Part shown: in pieces, positions 45,390 to 57,347 of the stretch
Numbering within the stretch: position 1 is the stretch's first letter
How the letters are laid out: every line of letters starts with the position of its first letter
From: Gammaproteobacteria bacterium
Lineage (GTDB): Bacteria; Pseudomonadota; Gammaproteobacteria; SZUA-229
Direction of reading: 5' to 3'
DNA: 64,000 bases
NCBI GenBank assembly: GCA_029881795.1
Contig: JAOULX010000001.1
Location: 1 to 64,000 of the forward strand
Translations under genes and position numbers: made by a program
Notes under the pieces: model-generated
Database searches by the model: none
Told to the model about the DNA's origin: nothing
The model's input: the letters and a program-made list of their open reading frames with translations, nothing else

Positions 45390-46586
45390 TTGCAAAAATT
45401 TGATGTGATTATTATAGGTGCCGGTGCATCGGGCTTGATGTGTGCCATGACAGCAGCGCAACGCGGCCGTAAAGTGCTGGTGCTTGAGCGCAGTAACAAA
45501 ATGGGCAAGAAAATTCTGATGTCCGGTGGCGGGCGCTGTAATTTTACTAACTACAGCATCGAAGCCGAAAACTATATCTGTCAGAATCCGCATTTTGTTA
45601 AATCGGCTTTGCATCAGTACACCCAGTGGGATTTTATCGCGCTGGTAGAAAGCTATGGAATTGCCTATCACGAACGCGATCATGGTCAGTTGTTTTGCGA
45701 TGAGAGTGCTAAAGATATATTAAGTATGCTTAAAAGTGAGTGCGATAAGGCTGCGGTTGAGTTTAGAACGCGCTGTGAATGTGAAAAGGTAACGCATAAT
45801 AAAACGGATCAGTATCGCTATGTTTTAACAACCAATCAGTCAGAGTTCTGTTGTGAGTCTCTGGTTGTTGCCAGTGGTGGCTTGTCAATTCCGACGCTGG
45901 GTTCGTCGTCTTATGGTTATCAGCTGGCGCAGCAGTTTGGTCACCATGTGCTGGATCTAAGAGCCGGGCTGGTGCCGTTTACCTTCAGTGACTGGTTTAA
46001 GGCGTTGGCTGAGAATAATGCCGGTACCGCGCTGAAAGTTAGTATGGAAACCAATGGTCACAGTTTTACTGAAAATATGCTGCTGACGCATCGCGGCCTG
46101 AGTGGCCCGGTGGTGTTGCAGATTTCGAATTATTGGCATCCGGGCGACCTGATCAGGGTTAATTTGTTGCCGGATACTGATGTGTATCAACTGTTGGTTG
46201 ATTATAAAAAACAACGGCCTAAATCGATGTTAAAAAAGGTTTTATCGGAGTGTTTGCCGCAAAAGTTAATCGTTGATCTGGGGGCAAAATTCTGGCCGTC
46301 TGTCGCAGATAAGCCGCTGGCTGAGATAGCGGACGCTGTGTTGGGGCAGGTAGCGGCTGTGCTTTCGGCTCTGCAGTTAAAGCCGTCTGGCACCGAAGGT
46401 TACCGCACTGCTGAGGTCACATTGTCTGGGATTGATAGCGATGAGGTCTCGTCTAAAACTATGCAGTCGATGCGCTGTCCGGGCTTGTACTTTGTTGGCG
46501 AGGTGCTTGATGTGACGGGGCATCTCGGTGGATATAATTTTCAGTGGGCCTGGTCATCTGGCTATGTGGCGGGTCAGTCAGTTTAG
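45390..46586 (+). CDS. YhiN/HI0933-type flavoprotein (BaiN-like)
   Basis: A 398-residue FAD-binding protein with VIIIGAGASGLMCAMTAAQRG at the N-terminus, the diagnostic MGKKILMSGGGRCNFTN (about residues 38-54), and the C-terminal YFVGEVLDVTGHLGGYNFQWAWSSG. The family has a characterised member reported to reduce double bonds in bile-acid intermediates, but the general role is unknown. The TTG start at 45390 has AGG five bases upstream; a GTG 15 bases later would cut into the FAD fold. Confidence 0.9.
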   Translation: MQKFDVIIIGAGASGLMCAMTAAQRGRKVLVLERSNKMGKKILMSGGGRCNFTNYSIEAENYICQNPHFVKSALHQYTQWDFIALVESYGIAYHERDHGQLFCDESAKDILSMLKSECDKAAVEFRTRCECEKVTHNKTDQYRYVLTTNQSEFCCESLVVASGGLSIPTLGSSSYGYQLAQQFGHHVLDLRAGLVPFTFSDWFKALAENNAGTALKVSMETNGHSFTENMLLTHRGLSGPVVLQISNYWHPGDLIRVNLLPDTDVYQLLVDYKKQRPKSMLKKVLSECLPQKLIVDLGAKFWPSVADKPLAEIADAVLGQVAAVLSALQLKPSGTEGYRTAEVTLSGIDSDEVSSKTMQSMRCPGLYFVGEVLDVTGHLGGYNFQWAWSSGYVAGQSV

Positions 46587-46718
46587 GTTGTTCGGGTGGC
46601 CAACAAATATTAGATTTAGCTAATGTGTGTCCGCTGGGTGTCCTTAGCTTGATATGTATCGATGTAGTTAATAAAGTGGCGTGTTGATCGTGACAAAACA
46701 TACAAAGAGAGATTTATT

Positions 46719-47177
46719 TTGCAGAAGCTAGTGCGTGACAGAAAGCCGCAAAAGGCCATGATCTGGCAGCGGGTAACAATACTGTGTATGTTTCTGACTA
46801 CATTCAATTCAATAGCAGATGAAATAACGCCTGAGTATATTGACGATGTGATTATGGTCGGTGCTGAAGGTGTTATTGAGCTGATCGGTAAAAAACAGCA
46901 GCTGGTGCTGGTTGATTCTCGCATCAAAGGCGATCGTAAGAAGGGCTTTATTGAGTCCTCGGTTAGTCTTCCGGATACCGAAACCAATTGTCATACACTG
47001 TTAAAAATCATCCCCGATAAAACCATGCCGGCGCTGTTTTATTGTAATGGCGTGAAATGCGGCAGAAGTGCAGTCGCTATTAAAGTTGCCAAAGCCTGTG
47101 GCTATAAAGAACTGTACTGGTTCAGAGGTGGTTTTGAGGTCTGGCTGGAGAAAGGTTTTCCTTTTATTAAGGATTAA
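46719..47177 (+). CDS. Exported rhodanese-like protein, C-x4-C active loop
   Basis: About 152 residues. An N-terminal hydrophobic segment (about 17-33, ending NSIA) suggests export, preceded by a long basic n-region. The rhodanese domain (about 45-150) has VDSRIKGDR and the active loop YCNGVKCGRSAV, with the likely catalytic cysteine first and a second cysteine five residues on. The domain closes with the usual W-F-R-GG-F-E-V-W ending. Rhodaneses move sulfane sulfur. TTG 46719 follows GAGAG; an ATG at 46758 would give a shorter signal. It lies 11 bp before the diguanylate cyclase gene, so the two are probably one operon. Confidence 0.82.
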   Translation: MQKLVRDRKPQKAMIWQRVTILCMFLTTFNSIADEITPEYIDDVIMVGAEGVIELIGKKQQLVLVDSRIKGDRKKGFIESSVSLPDTETNCHTLLKIIPDKTMPALFYCNGVKCGRSAVAIKVAKACGYKELYWFRGGFEVWLEKGFPFIKD

Positions 47178-47188
47178 AGACTCGTTTT

Positions 47189-48721
47189 ATGAAACCGTAT
47201 TCTATGCGCTCAAGTTTATTGCTTACCATTATTATGATGGGAATGTTGACCGTTGGTTTTACCATCTTTACCGGCGAAATATATTTGCAGCAGACGCTTG
47301 ATAACCGCTTGCAGGCATTCACAGAGCTGGTGGAGTTAGAGGTTCATAACCGTTGGGATGAACTTAAAGAAGAAACTCGGAGTCTGGGTTTGTCGGTGCA
47401 GTCAAGTCGGGCTTTCAAACAGGCGCTAGAAAAACAAGACAAGAAGCTGGTGGAGCGGGCGCTTAATCAGCATTTTCATCGTGCCTATGTCACATTGGGT
47501 ATCGTCAATCTGAGAAAACTCATTGTTTATAATCCGGCGCTGGAGAAAGTTTATCAGTCATCGGACGGTGACAGTATGGAAGGTGATGTCTGCGCTGACA
47601 TCATGCCCAAAGCCAGGCAGCGCACGGGTGCGTCGCGTTATAAAACGCTGCATCAGGTTTGTAGCTATGGCGATGATCTCCGGCTGGTGACGCTGGTGCC
47701 GGTTGGTGGCTTGCGTTTAACCGGTTATCTATTGGTTGTAACAGACCCGCTGCCTAATCTGTCGAAAGCAGAAGCAGGCGTCGGTATTCCAGTCATGATC
47801 AAAAATGCGCAGCAACAGGTATTGTTTAAGTCGGATAACTGGCCATTGCCACAAAATATGAAAAACGTGATGCTGGTGACTTATGGAAACCGGGCCGGCA
47901 ATCAGCAAGCGATAGCCTATTTTTATTTTGCATCCGATGTGACCGCGCTTAATAACAAGTTGTTTAAAACACGAATCACGCTGGTCAGTATTGTGCTGGT
48001 GACAACACTGGTCGCGATCATTATTGCACTGGCTATGTTCAGGCGGATGATTTTGACGCCGTTGAAAAAAATTACGCGATATCTGCATCGCATTCGTCTC
48101 GATAAAACTCATCTAAATGACAAGCTGGAGGTTACAGGCAGTAAGGAGCTGGTCGGTCTGGCTCAAGAAATGTGCAGCATGAGTCGGGAGCTGAGCCGCT
48201 TGTATCATCAGTTTGAGGAGATGGCGTTTACCGATTCGTTAACCGGTATTCCTAACCGGGCGTTGTTGTTTGACCGGCTTGAGCAAATGACCTTGTCGGC
48301 TAAACGAAATGCTAATCAGCCCGAGTTTATGTTGTTGATGATGGATCTGAACCGCTTTAAGGCGGTGAATGATGAACTGGGTCATCATGTCGGCGATGAG
48401 TTGCTGGTGGCTGTCGCCAGTCGCTTAAAATTAGCGCTGCGTGAAACGGATACTGTTGCGCGGATTGGTGGTGATGAATTTGCCATTATTCTTCACGCGG
48501 TCAGTGATAAACAGGTCGCTGTTGCGGTGGCGGACAAAATCACCGCGCTGATGAATGATTTGTTTTTGATTGATGGCTATGAGCTGGATGTTGGAATGAG
48601 TATTGGTATTGCGCGTTTCCCATATCACGGTGACAGCGGTGAAGACTTAATGCATAGTGCCGATATGGCGATGTATCATGCGAAAAGAAACAACCTACCT
48701 TATGTTTTTTTCAGTCAGGGC

Positions 48722-48733
<12 letters not shown>
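47189..48733 (+). CDS. Membrane-bound diguanylate cyclase (GGDEF) with periplasmic sensor and HAMP
   Basis: A 514-residue protein with transmembrane helices near residues 8-28 and 268-290 enclosing a periplasmic sensor of about 235 residues. A HAMP-like linker (about 290-345) and a C-terminal GGDEF domain (about 350-510) follow. The catalytic motif GGDEF is intact at residues 427-431, and an inhibitory I-site RETD sits at 418-421, five residues upstream, so it should make c-di-GMP with product inhibition. The sensor holds two cysteines (in DVCADI and HQVCSYG). The exported rhodanese gene precedes it. Its 3' end overlaps proB by 12 bp on the opposite strand. Confidence 0.93.
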
Positions 48734-51038
<2,305 letters not shown>

Positions 51039-51042
51039 TCAT

Positions 51043-51300
51043 TTAGTTAGCGACAACGCTTACAAATTTGCGGTTTTTAGGGCCTTTTACTTCGAAAAGT
51101 ATTTTGCCGTCAGTTTTCGCAAATAACGTGTGGTCACGTCCCAGGCCTACATTGTCACCCGCGTGAAACTTAGTGCCACGTTGACGAATAATGATATTAC
51201 CAGCAATAACTTCCTGGCCGCCGAATAACTTAACGCCTAAGCGTTTAGAATTAGAATCGCGACCATTCTTAGTACTACCGGCAGCTTTCTTATGTGCCAT
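51043..51300 (-). CDS. rpmA: 50S ribosomal protein L27
   Basis: An 85-residue protein ([20 protein letters not shown]), with the conserved N-terminal tail that reaches the peptidyl-transferase centre. No N-terminal extension of the type cleaved in Firmicutes is present. It follows rplU by 18 bp. Confidence 0.98.
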   Translation of the reverse strand: MAHKKAAGSTKNGRDSNSKRLGVKLFGGQEVIAGNIIIRQRGTKFHAGDNVGLGRDHTLFAKTDGKILFEVKGPKNRKFVSVVAN

Positions 51301-51318
51301 TAGCTTATGCCTCTTTTA

Positions 51319-51630
51319 TTAACCAGCAATGCTGGCAATTTCAATTTCAGTGTAATACTGGCGGTGTCCAGTACGTTTCTGGCTGTGCTTACGACGACGG
51401 AACTTCATAATCTCAACTTTCTTAGCACGGCCCTGCGATTTAATCGTCGCAGTCACTTTGCTACCGTCAAGGTATGGAGTGCCAATTTTAACGTCGCTGC
51501 CATCAGCAATCATTAACACTTTATCTAGGTCAACCGAAGCACCTGCTTCGCCTTCGAGTTTTTCAACGCGAAGAACAAGGCCTTCAGTTACTTTATATTG
51601 TTTGCCACCGGTAGCTACTACAGCGTACAT
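51319..51630 (-). CDS. rplU: 50S ribosomal protein L21
   Basis: A 103-residue protein ([14 protein letters not shown]...), with the [16 protein letters not shown] segment that binds 23S rRNA. ATG 51630 is the family start; a longer frame to 51699 would run through the promoter. First gene of rplU-rpmA. Confidence 0.98.
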   Translation of the reverse strand: MYAVVATGGKQYKVTEGLVLRVEKLEGEAGASVDLDKVLMIADGSDVKIGTPYLDGSKVTATIKSQGRAKKVEIMKFRRRKHSQKRTGHRQYYTEIEIASIAG

Positions 51631-51671
51631 GGACGGTAACTCCAAAAATCTGTTCAAGGAAAGGGCGGGAA

Positions 51672-51700
51672 TTTTACTGGCAGATCGGCCCGCGGTCAAT
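51672..51700 (-). promoter_or_regulatory. Sigma-70 promoter for rplU-rpmA
   Basis: On the minus strand, TTGACC (51700-51695) and TAAAAT (51677-51672) are separated by exactly 17 bp, about 42 bp ahead of the rplU ATG. Five of six bases match the consensus in each box. Confidence 0.75.
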
Positions 51701-51826
51701 GTTTGTTCAGACTTTTTATTGTAATTAGTCGGTAATTAATTCAAATATAAGCAAATTTAGGCTGGCATTTAGCCATCAGGCTGATTATTATCCGGCTTTT
51801 CGCGATAAATTATTGTAACCGATTTG

Positions 51827-52795
51827 ATGAATATTAATGACATTAAAGAGTTAACTGCAGCCGATATGACGGCGGTGGATGAATTAATCAAGCAGCGTTT
51901 GTATTCTGAAGTGGTTCTGGTGAACCAGGTTAGTCAATATATCGTAAACTCTGGCGGTAAGCGCTTACGGCCACTGTTAGCTTTATTATCGGCGCAGGCC
52001 TATGGATATCAGGGGGAGGGGCATTTCGCGCTGGCCGCTATTGTGGAGTTTATTCATACCGCGACCTTATTACATGATGACGTGGTCGATGAATCCGCAT
52101 TGCGTCGTGGATCTGAAACTGCCAATGCTCTGTTTGGTAATGCCGCCAGCGTGCTGGTCGGTGACTTTCTTTATTCCCGTTCATTTCAGATGATGGTCGA
52201 ACTGAATAATTTTAAAATCATGGCCATTTTGTCAGAAAGTACCAATATCATCGCCGAAGGCGAGGTCTTGCAGCTGATGAATTGTCATGATGCGGACACG
52301 ACAGAAGCCCGCTATATTGAAGTTATTCATTTCAAAACCGCCAAATTATTTGAAGCTGCGACGCGTTTGGGCGCGGTGATTTGTGAGCGTCCTGAGGCCG
52401 AAGAAAGCGCCATGGCTTCTTACGGTATGCATCTGGGTACGGCTTTTCAGTTAATCGATGATGTGCTTGATTACAGCTCTTCCAGTGATGAAATGGGTAA
52501 AAATGTCGGTGATGATCTGGCGGAGGGCAAACCGACACTGCCACTGATTTATGCCATGCGTAACGGTGATGCCGATGAAGCGGCGCTGGTGCGTAAGGCG
52601 ATTGAAGAAGGCGGGCTGGATTATATCGACGAAATTATGGCGATTATTAAAAAGACCGGTGCGATTGAGTACACAGAAAAGGCAGCTAAACGCGAAGCAA
52701 AACTGGCGATTGAGCAGCTCGCACATTTACCCGAGTCGGCCTATAAAGAAGCTCTGATCACACTGGCGGAATATTCAGTTAACCGTTCATTCTGA
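51827..52795 (+). CDS. ispB: Octaprenyl diphosphate synthase
   Basis: A 322-residue trans-prenyltransferase that builds the quinone side chain. The two aspartate-rich motifs are LLHDDVVDES (about residues 82-91) and LIDDVLDY (about 208-215), with GGKRLRP near residue 44. It is divergent from rplU, the usual gammaproteobacterial arrangement. Chain length (probably C40) is inferred from the ispB context. It is convergent with the permease gene, two bases apart. Confidence 0.95.
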   Translation: MNINDIKELTAADMTAVDELIKQRLYSEVVLVNQVSQYIVNSGGKRLRPLLALLSAQAYGYQGEGHFALAAIVEFIHTATLLHDDVVDESALRRGSETANALFGNAASVLVGDFLYSRSFQMMVELNNFKIMAILSESTNIIAEGEVLQLMNCHDADTTEARYIEVIHFKTAKLFEAATRLGAVICERPEAEESAMASYGMHLGTAFQLIDDVLDYSSSSDEMGKNVGDDLAEGKPTLPLIYAMRNGDADEAALVRKAIEEGGLDYIDEIMAIIKKTGAIEYTEKAAKREAKLAIEQLAHLPESAYKEALITLAEYSVNRSF

Positions 52796-52797
52796 GC

Positions 52798-54018
52798 TTA
52801 TCCGCCCAGCCTGAAAAGCTGGCTTATTAAAAACACTGAACTAACCAGAAAACCACTTACCGGTAACCAGAGAGGGAAAACAATCACCCCTTCTGGTTTT
52901 GGCTGCCGACGTTTTACCCGCCACAGCGCCAGATTCACCAGAGAAAAAATACCCAGCATAATTAATGAGGTGGCAGCAGCCAGCGTCGACAGCTGGGCAA
53001 TCAGCGCGAATACAAAGACACAGCTGATTGCCAGCGCGGTCGCCATTAACGGTGTTCTGGTATAAGGATGCACCCGGCTCAGTGAGGCGTGTAGCTGACC
53101 GCGTGAACTTAAACCGTATAATACGCGTGAGGCCATAATGGTCTGAATTAATGCGCCGTTAATAATCGCAAACATGGCGATCAGGTTTAATAGCGAAGTG
53201 TATTGACCAGAAAAATGTTGGTACAAGGCAATTAACGGGGCTTTTTCTTTGGCCAGTTGTTCCGGTGTAATAGCCAGCACCGCCGCCAGCATGATCAGCA
53301 TATACAGCAGTGTCGTGACCGCTAGTGTTATGATGATGGCTAACGGTAAATTGCGCCTGACCTGCTGAATTTCTTCGGCCACATCGACCATATCTTCAAA
53401 ACCTATAAAAGCATAAAAGGCCAGCAGTGCGCCGCTATAAATAGCCCACCAGTGGCTGCTGTCAGAGCCCGGTAGCAGTTGTGGTAGTTGTAATGGCAGT
53501 TCTGAATATACCGGGTAGCTGTTGATGATAATCAGCACTAAGCCTGCTATTTCAAGCAGTGTAATGACAGTGGCAATAAACACCGATTCAGCGATTCCCC
53601 AGGCCGCGAGTGCGCCGATAATCAGTGCAATAAGGAGAATGTTGATAAAACGTGGGCTGTCAAAAAACTGCGTCAGATAAGCCAAAAACGCATTGATTAA
53701 TGCGGCAGAAGAAACCACGCCGGCCAGAAATACCAGCAGGCCGACAAACAGCGCCAGCGTATCTGAACCAAAGCCCTGCTTGATATACAGTGAGGCACCG
53801 GCAGCTTGTGGGTATCTTGATGAGAGTTCGGCAAACGACAGTGCCGTCAATCCGGCCATGATTGAGGCAAGCAGAAAGGCGGCAGGAGCCATATAGCCAG
53901 AGATGGCCGCTAATTCCCCGATCAGTGCATAGATACCAGCACCGATCGTCGTGCCAAGGCCATACAGCACCATCTGGCTTAAACTCAGGCTGCGCTTTAA
54001 GTGCACGGTTTCTTTCAT
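52798..54018 (-). CDS. APC-family amino-acid permease
   Basis: A 406-residue membrane protein of the amino acid/polyamine/organocation superfamily with about 12 helices. The first unwound helix GTTIGAGIYALIGE and the sixth-helix region FYAFIGFEDMVDVAEEIQ match the substrate site. Its substrate cannot be told. Stop codons of ispB and this gene are two bases apart. A short gap of about 100 bp with two small hairpins separates it from the regulator gene upstream on the same strand. Confidence 0.88.
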   Translation of the reverse strand: MKETVHLKRSLSLSQMVLYGLGTTIGAGIYALIGELAAISGYMAPAAFLLASIMAGLTALSFAELSSRYPQAAGASLYIKQGFGSDTLALFVGLLVFLAGVVSSAALINAFLAYLTQFFDSPRFINILLIALIIGALAAWGIAESVFIATVITLLEIAGLVLIIINSYPVYSELPLQLPQLLPGSDSSHWWAIYSGALLAFYAFIGFEDMVDVAEEIQQVRRNLPLAIIITLAVTTLLYMLIMLAAVLAITPEQLAKEKAPLIALYQHFSGQYTSLLNLIAMFAIINGALIQTIMASRVLYGLSSRGQLHASLSRVHPYTRTPLMATALAISCVFVFALIAQLSTLAAATSLIMLGIFSLVNLALWRVKRRQPKPEGVIVFPLWLPVSGFLVSSVFLISQLFRLGG

Positions 54019-54118
54019 AAGCGTAAGTTGCTGGCGAACAGGTGCTTTTATCCTAGCTTATTTGTACCGGCTTTGTTAAGCCGAAACTACGCAGTGAAAT
54101 TGCGCAGTACCAAGTTGC

Positions 54119-55117
54119 CTAGCGCAGCGTGTCGATGATGGACAGCAGCTGGTTAGACTTAATTGGTTTTTGCAGGCAGTAGGAGACGCCGTATTGTTCC
54201 GCCGTGGTTTTATTCAAATGCTCATGGTAACCGGTGTATAAGATCACCGGCAGTTCAGGCTTTATCTGGCGGCATTGGTCGGCCAGTTTATCGCCACTCA
54301 ATTCGGGCATAATAATATCGGACATCAGCACGTCATAGCGTTCAGGGTTACGCTTAAATTCATTGAAGGCTTGCGGGCTGTCGATAAATGTCTTGATGCT
54401 GCAGTTATGAATCGACAGCAGACGGGTATAAAGCTGGCAATAAGCCGGGTCATCATCAACCAACAGAACGTTTAAGCTGGTAGTGTTACCATCCTGATCG
54501 GTTGTGTTATCGGCTGCAGTCGTATCGATGTCCTCTGCAGAGTCGTTAACCAGACCCTTATCAAACAGAATCTTAAGGATTCTGCCATTGCTTATATTTA
54601 ATGTGGTGGTCTCAATGTGGTGTTCTTTTTGATCACCGAGCAGCATCACCAGCTGGTCAATATGGATGCCATCTGTGAAGGCAATATGGTTGCTTTCGTT
54701 ACATTGTTTGATTGTGGCGGATGACTGAAGTTGTAATATGTCGTCACATATATCTTGCTGAGTGGCGTAGCTGGTAGAGAGTTTCATCATTTCGGTGAAT
54801 TTGAAATTGACCTCTTCAACTTTATTGTCTTTGAGTATAACTACCGCAAATTGATCAGAGCTCATAATCTGGTCAATTGGCGTTAACGTCGCATTTCTGT
54901 TGCCATAGCGCAGCCAGTGTATGTGTTTGCCGAAAAATTTAGCGATCAGTTCGATGTCGTTATCATGTATTCTGCTTTCAAACGAATACCAGCGTCTGAC
55001 TGTACGTGAAGTTTTACCTGTGATGCTGGCTAAAATGTCTTTAAATACTTTATCGCTGTGGCCGGATTCAATTTTGAGTTGATCGAGTCGATCAATCATT
55101 GATTTTTTATTATTCAC
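54119..55117 (-). CDS. Regulator with N-terminal repressor-like HTH, middle sensory region and C-terminal receiver domain
   Basis: A 332-residue protein. The N-terminus (about residues 5-72) looks like a phage-repressor-type helix-turn-helix, with TGKTSRTVRRWY and IELIAKFFGKHIHWLRYG. The middle (about 85-190) resembles a PAS-like fold, weakly. A Thr/Asp-rich linker leads to a receiver domain (about 215-332) with VDDDP, phospho-acceptor Asp in MSDIIMPELSG, Thr in YTGYH and Lys in LQKPIK. Putting the receiver after the DNA-binding part is uncommon. No histidine kinase gene is adjacent. Target genes unknown. Confidence 0.75.
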   Translation of the reverse strand: MNNKKSMIDRLDQLKIESGHSDKVFKDILASITGKTSRTVRRWYSFESRIHDNDIELIAKFFGKHIHWLRYGNRNATLTPIDQIMSSDQFAVVILKDNKVEEVNFKFTEMMKLSTSYATQQDICDDILQLQSSATIKQCNESNHIAFTDGIHIDQLVMLLGDQKEHHIETTTLNISNGRILKILFDKGLVNDSAEDIDTTAADNTTDQDGNTTSLNVLLVDDDPAYCQLYTRLLSIHNCSIKTFIDSPQAFNEFKRNPERYDVLMSDIIMPELSGDKLADQCRQIKPELPVILYTGYHEHLNKTTAEQYGVSYCLQKPIKSNQLLSIIDTLR

Positions 55118-55614
55118 GAATAACCCGTTATTTGTTTTATCTTTTAAGAATAGAAGAATACTGCCACTTTACAACTAATAATGAGCCAATTTAAGACTAA
55201 ATAGCGCTTTTTATGGAACCTGTTTTTTATCATTAATTTCAATGACATAGACAGGACGCGCAACGGACACTTAAAGGACAAGCTGAGGCTTTAAAGGGCG
55301 TAAAAAATGTATAAAAACTAACATTTATTAGAACCTTTCGAGGTAGCCGTGCAGAGATGAAAAAATGGCCATATTTGAATTTTTACTGCAGATAGCAACC
55401 GTTTCTTGGGTGTTCGGGGCGGTGTTGTCCTGAATTTTAGACCGGTTATCAGGCTTTGGTTGTTGTTTTGTGGTCTCAGCCTAGAATTCAGAGGCTAAAC
55501 CACATTGCTTTTTAAAGAATCAGTTATGGGTTATGTGCCAGGAGTTTGGCCTGCTGTTGTTATGCAACTGCCATACTGTTTCTAAAACCGTTCTTTCAAT
55601 AGAGGGAGTCTGTT
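55118..55614. other. 497-bp intergenic region with a terminator-like hairpin
   Basis: No protein-coding gene is supported. It separates the divergent regulator and rhodanese genes, so both promoters should lie here. A hairpin at 55470-55503 (gtggt / accac and agcct / aggct arms) followed by five T at 55509-55513 would end a plus-strand transcript before the rhodanese gene. Confidence 0.5.
55470..55513 (+). terminator. Possible intrinsic terminator of an unannotated transcript
   Basis: Bipartite stem GTGGT/ACCAC (55470-55474, 55499-55503) enclosing AGCCT/AGGCT (55478-55482, 55492-55496), with TTTTT at 55509-55513. No coding sequence precedes it, so it may end a small RNA or a leader transcript. 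The stem has mismatched inner bases, so confidence is low. Confidence 0.35.
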
Positions 55615-56067
55615 ATGAACCGTTTGTTTGTTAATACCGTGCCATTTTTATTGTCCTTTATCGTATCAGCGCCGGCTTTCAGTGCCGACAAGCCGTATTC
55701 ATGGAAAAACATTTTCCCAACGCTGCCGCAAATCACAGCCGCCGAGCTGAAACAGCAACAGGAAACTGTGGTACTGGTGGATGTGCGACCAAAGTTTGAA
55801 TATGAGCAACATCATAAAGCCGGCGTTAAACATATTTCATTTTCGTCACGTATGTTTATGCTGCAAATGGAAAATCTGGTTAATTCGAATCAGGGAAAAA
55901 CCATTGTGGTTTATTGCGAGTCGACAAACTGTGTTAAATCATATCGTGCGGTGGATAAGTGTCACAAAGCGCAGCTCAAAAATGTTGTGTTGTTTGATTT
56001 GCAGGAAGAGCTGGCAGCAGCAAAGCAGGATGCGATCTACAGTCAGCTGAATGCGAGTCAGTTTTAA
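55615..56067 (+). CDS. Exported rhodanese-like protein
   Basis: A 150-residue protein with a good signal peptide (residues 1-24, ending PAFSA) and a rhodanese domain (about 38-140). VDVRPKFEYEQHHKAG is the typical first half, and YCESTNCVKSYRAV is the active loop, with cysteines five apart as in the rhodanese at 46719. The DLQEELAAAK ending is shorter and lacks the usual GG-x-x-W. GAGGGAG lies about eight bases before the ATG. It is convergent with gspF. It is probably periplasmic; substrate unknown. Confidence 0.85.
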   Translation: MNRLFVNTVPFLLSFIVSAPAFSADKPYSWKNIFPTLPQITAAELKQQQETVVLVDVRPKFEYEQHHKAGVKHISFSSRMFMLQMENLVNSNQGKTIVVYCESTNCVKSYRAVDKCHKAQLKNVVLFDLQEELAAAKQDAIYSQLNASQF

Positions 56068-56115
56068 AAAACACCGGTGCTGAATCAGTCTCTGGCAGTC
56101 TCTGGCAGGGGCGAT

Positions 56116-57345
56116 TCAGGAAACCAGCTGGTTTAATTCAAAGATCGGCAGCAGTATCGCCAGCACAATGATCAGTACGACTACCCCCATCACCAGTATC
56201 AGTACTGGCTCAAAAATACCGAGGATGAGTGAAATCATCGACTCCAGCTCACGTTCTTGCTGAACCGCAGCGCGCTCCAGCATATCTTCCATTTTTCCGC
56301 TGCTCTCACCACTGGAAATAAGCCGTATCGTCATTGGTGGAAAAAGCCCACTTTGTTCCAGTGCATCACTGACATTACTGCCTTCGCGTACTTTATCAGA
56401 AGCCGATAACACGGCTTTGCGCATTGGCAGGTTTGAGACCACCTCGGCAGCTATTCTCAAAGCATCCAGTATCGGCACACCAGCGGAGCTTAAAATACTC
56501 AGCGTTCTGGCAAAACGGGCGGTATTCATGCTGCGTGAAAGCTTGCCAATCAGTGTCATTTTTAAAATAAACTGATGATAACGAAAGCGATTTTTTTCGT
56601 TTTTTTGCCAGCCTTTAAAAGCGCTGATGGCCAGACCGAGTAAGATAATCAAGTAAAAACCATTGCTGCGCAGAAAGTCACTGGTAGCGATCATACCGGT
56701 GGTTAACGCCGGTAGTTCCTGATTGATATTATCAAAGACTGAAACCACCTGTGGTACCACATAGGTCATCAGACCAAGTACCACAACAACGGCCATAATG
56801 GTTAAGATGGCTGGATAAAGCAGAGCCATGCTGACTTTTTGTCGCATTAGCTGACGATTTTCGGTGTAGTCAGCCAGCCGTTCCAGAATATCCTCAAGGT
56901 AACCGGTTTCCTCGCCGGCCGATACGGTGGCGATATAAAGTTCCGGGAAAGCTCTGGGGAAGTCGGACAGGCCACTGGCCAGAGTATGGCCTTCAAGTAC
57001 TTTGGAGCGGATAGAAAATATCATGCTTTTGATGCGCGGGTTTTCAGTCTGCTGGGCTACCGCCGCTAATGATTCTTCCAGTGGCAGAGAGGCGCTGAGT
57101 AATGTTGCCAGCTGGCGGGTAAACAGGGCTAGGTCGGTGGCGCTGATACCGCGCTGAAAGCGGAAGGCGGATTTTTTTTCGTCTGTAGATTGCTTCTTAT
57201 CCTTAATCGCCGCTTCGCTGATGCTAAGTGGCATCAGGCCCTGGTTGCGCAGCTGCTGGCGAACCTGGCGTGGCGTCTCGCCTTCGGTAACGCCTTTTTT
57301 TTCACGACCTTTGGCATCGAGTACCACATATTCAAACGCAGCCAT
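56116..57345 (-). CDS. gspF: Type II secretion inner-membrane platform protein GspF
   Basis: A 409-residue protein with two cytoplasmic GspF domains (about 70-195 and 275-395) and three transmembrane helices. It starts AAFEYVVLDAKGREKKG, and the GYLEDILERLADYTE and SGESSGKMEDML segments are typical. It is the membrane platform for the GspE ATPase. Its gene is last of the C-D-E-F run; the pseudopilin genes gspG-K do not follow. Confidence 0.95.
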   Translation of the reverse strand: MAAFEYVVLDAKGREKKGVTEGETPRQVRQQLRNQGLMPLSISEAAIKDKKQSTDEKKSAFRFQRGISATDLALFTRQLATLLSASLPLEESLAAVAQQTENPRIKSMIFSIRSKVLEGHTLASGLSDFPRAFPELYIATVSAGEETGYLEDILERLADYTENRQLMRQKVSMALLYPAILTIMAVVVVLGLMTYVVPQVVSVFDNINQELPALTTGMIATSDFLRSNGFYLIILLGLAISAFKGWQKNEKNRFRYHQFILKMTLIGKLSRSMNTARFARTLSILSSAGVPILDALRIAAEVVSNLPMRKAVLSASDKVREGSNVSDALEQSGLFPPMTIRLISSGESSGKMEDMLERAAVQQERELESMISLILGIFEPVLILVMGVVVLIIVLAILLPIFELNQLVS

Positions 57346-57347
57346 GC

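Noticed and set aside
55300-55515. c-di-GMP-I riboswitch in the rhodanese leader
   Set aside because: The consensus blocks of that riboswitch are not present; only a terminator-like hairpin was found.
56086-56105. Tandem 10-bp duplication cagtctctgg after the second rhodanese
   Set aside because: It is a short two-copy repeat in a convergent gap, consistent with replication slippage and without further structure.
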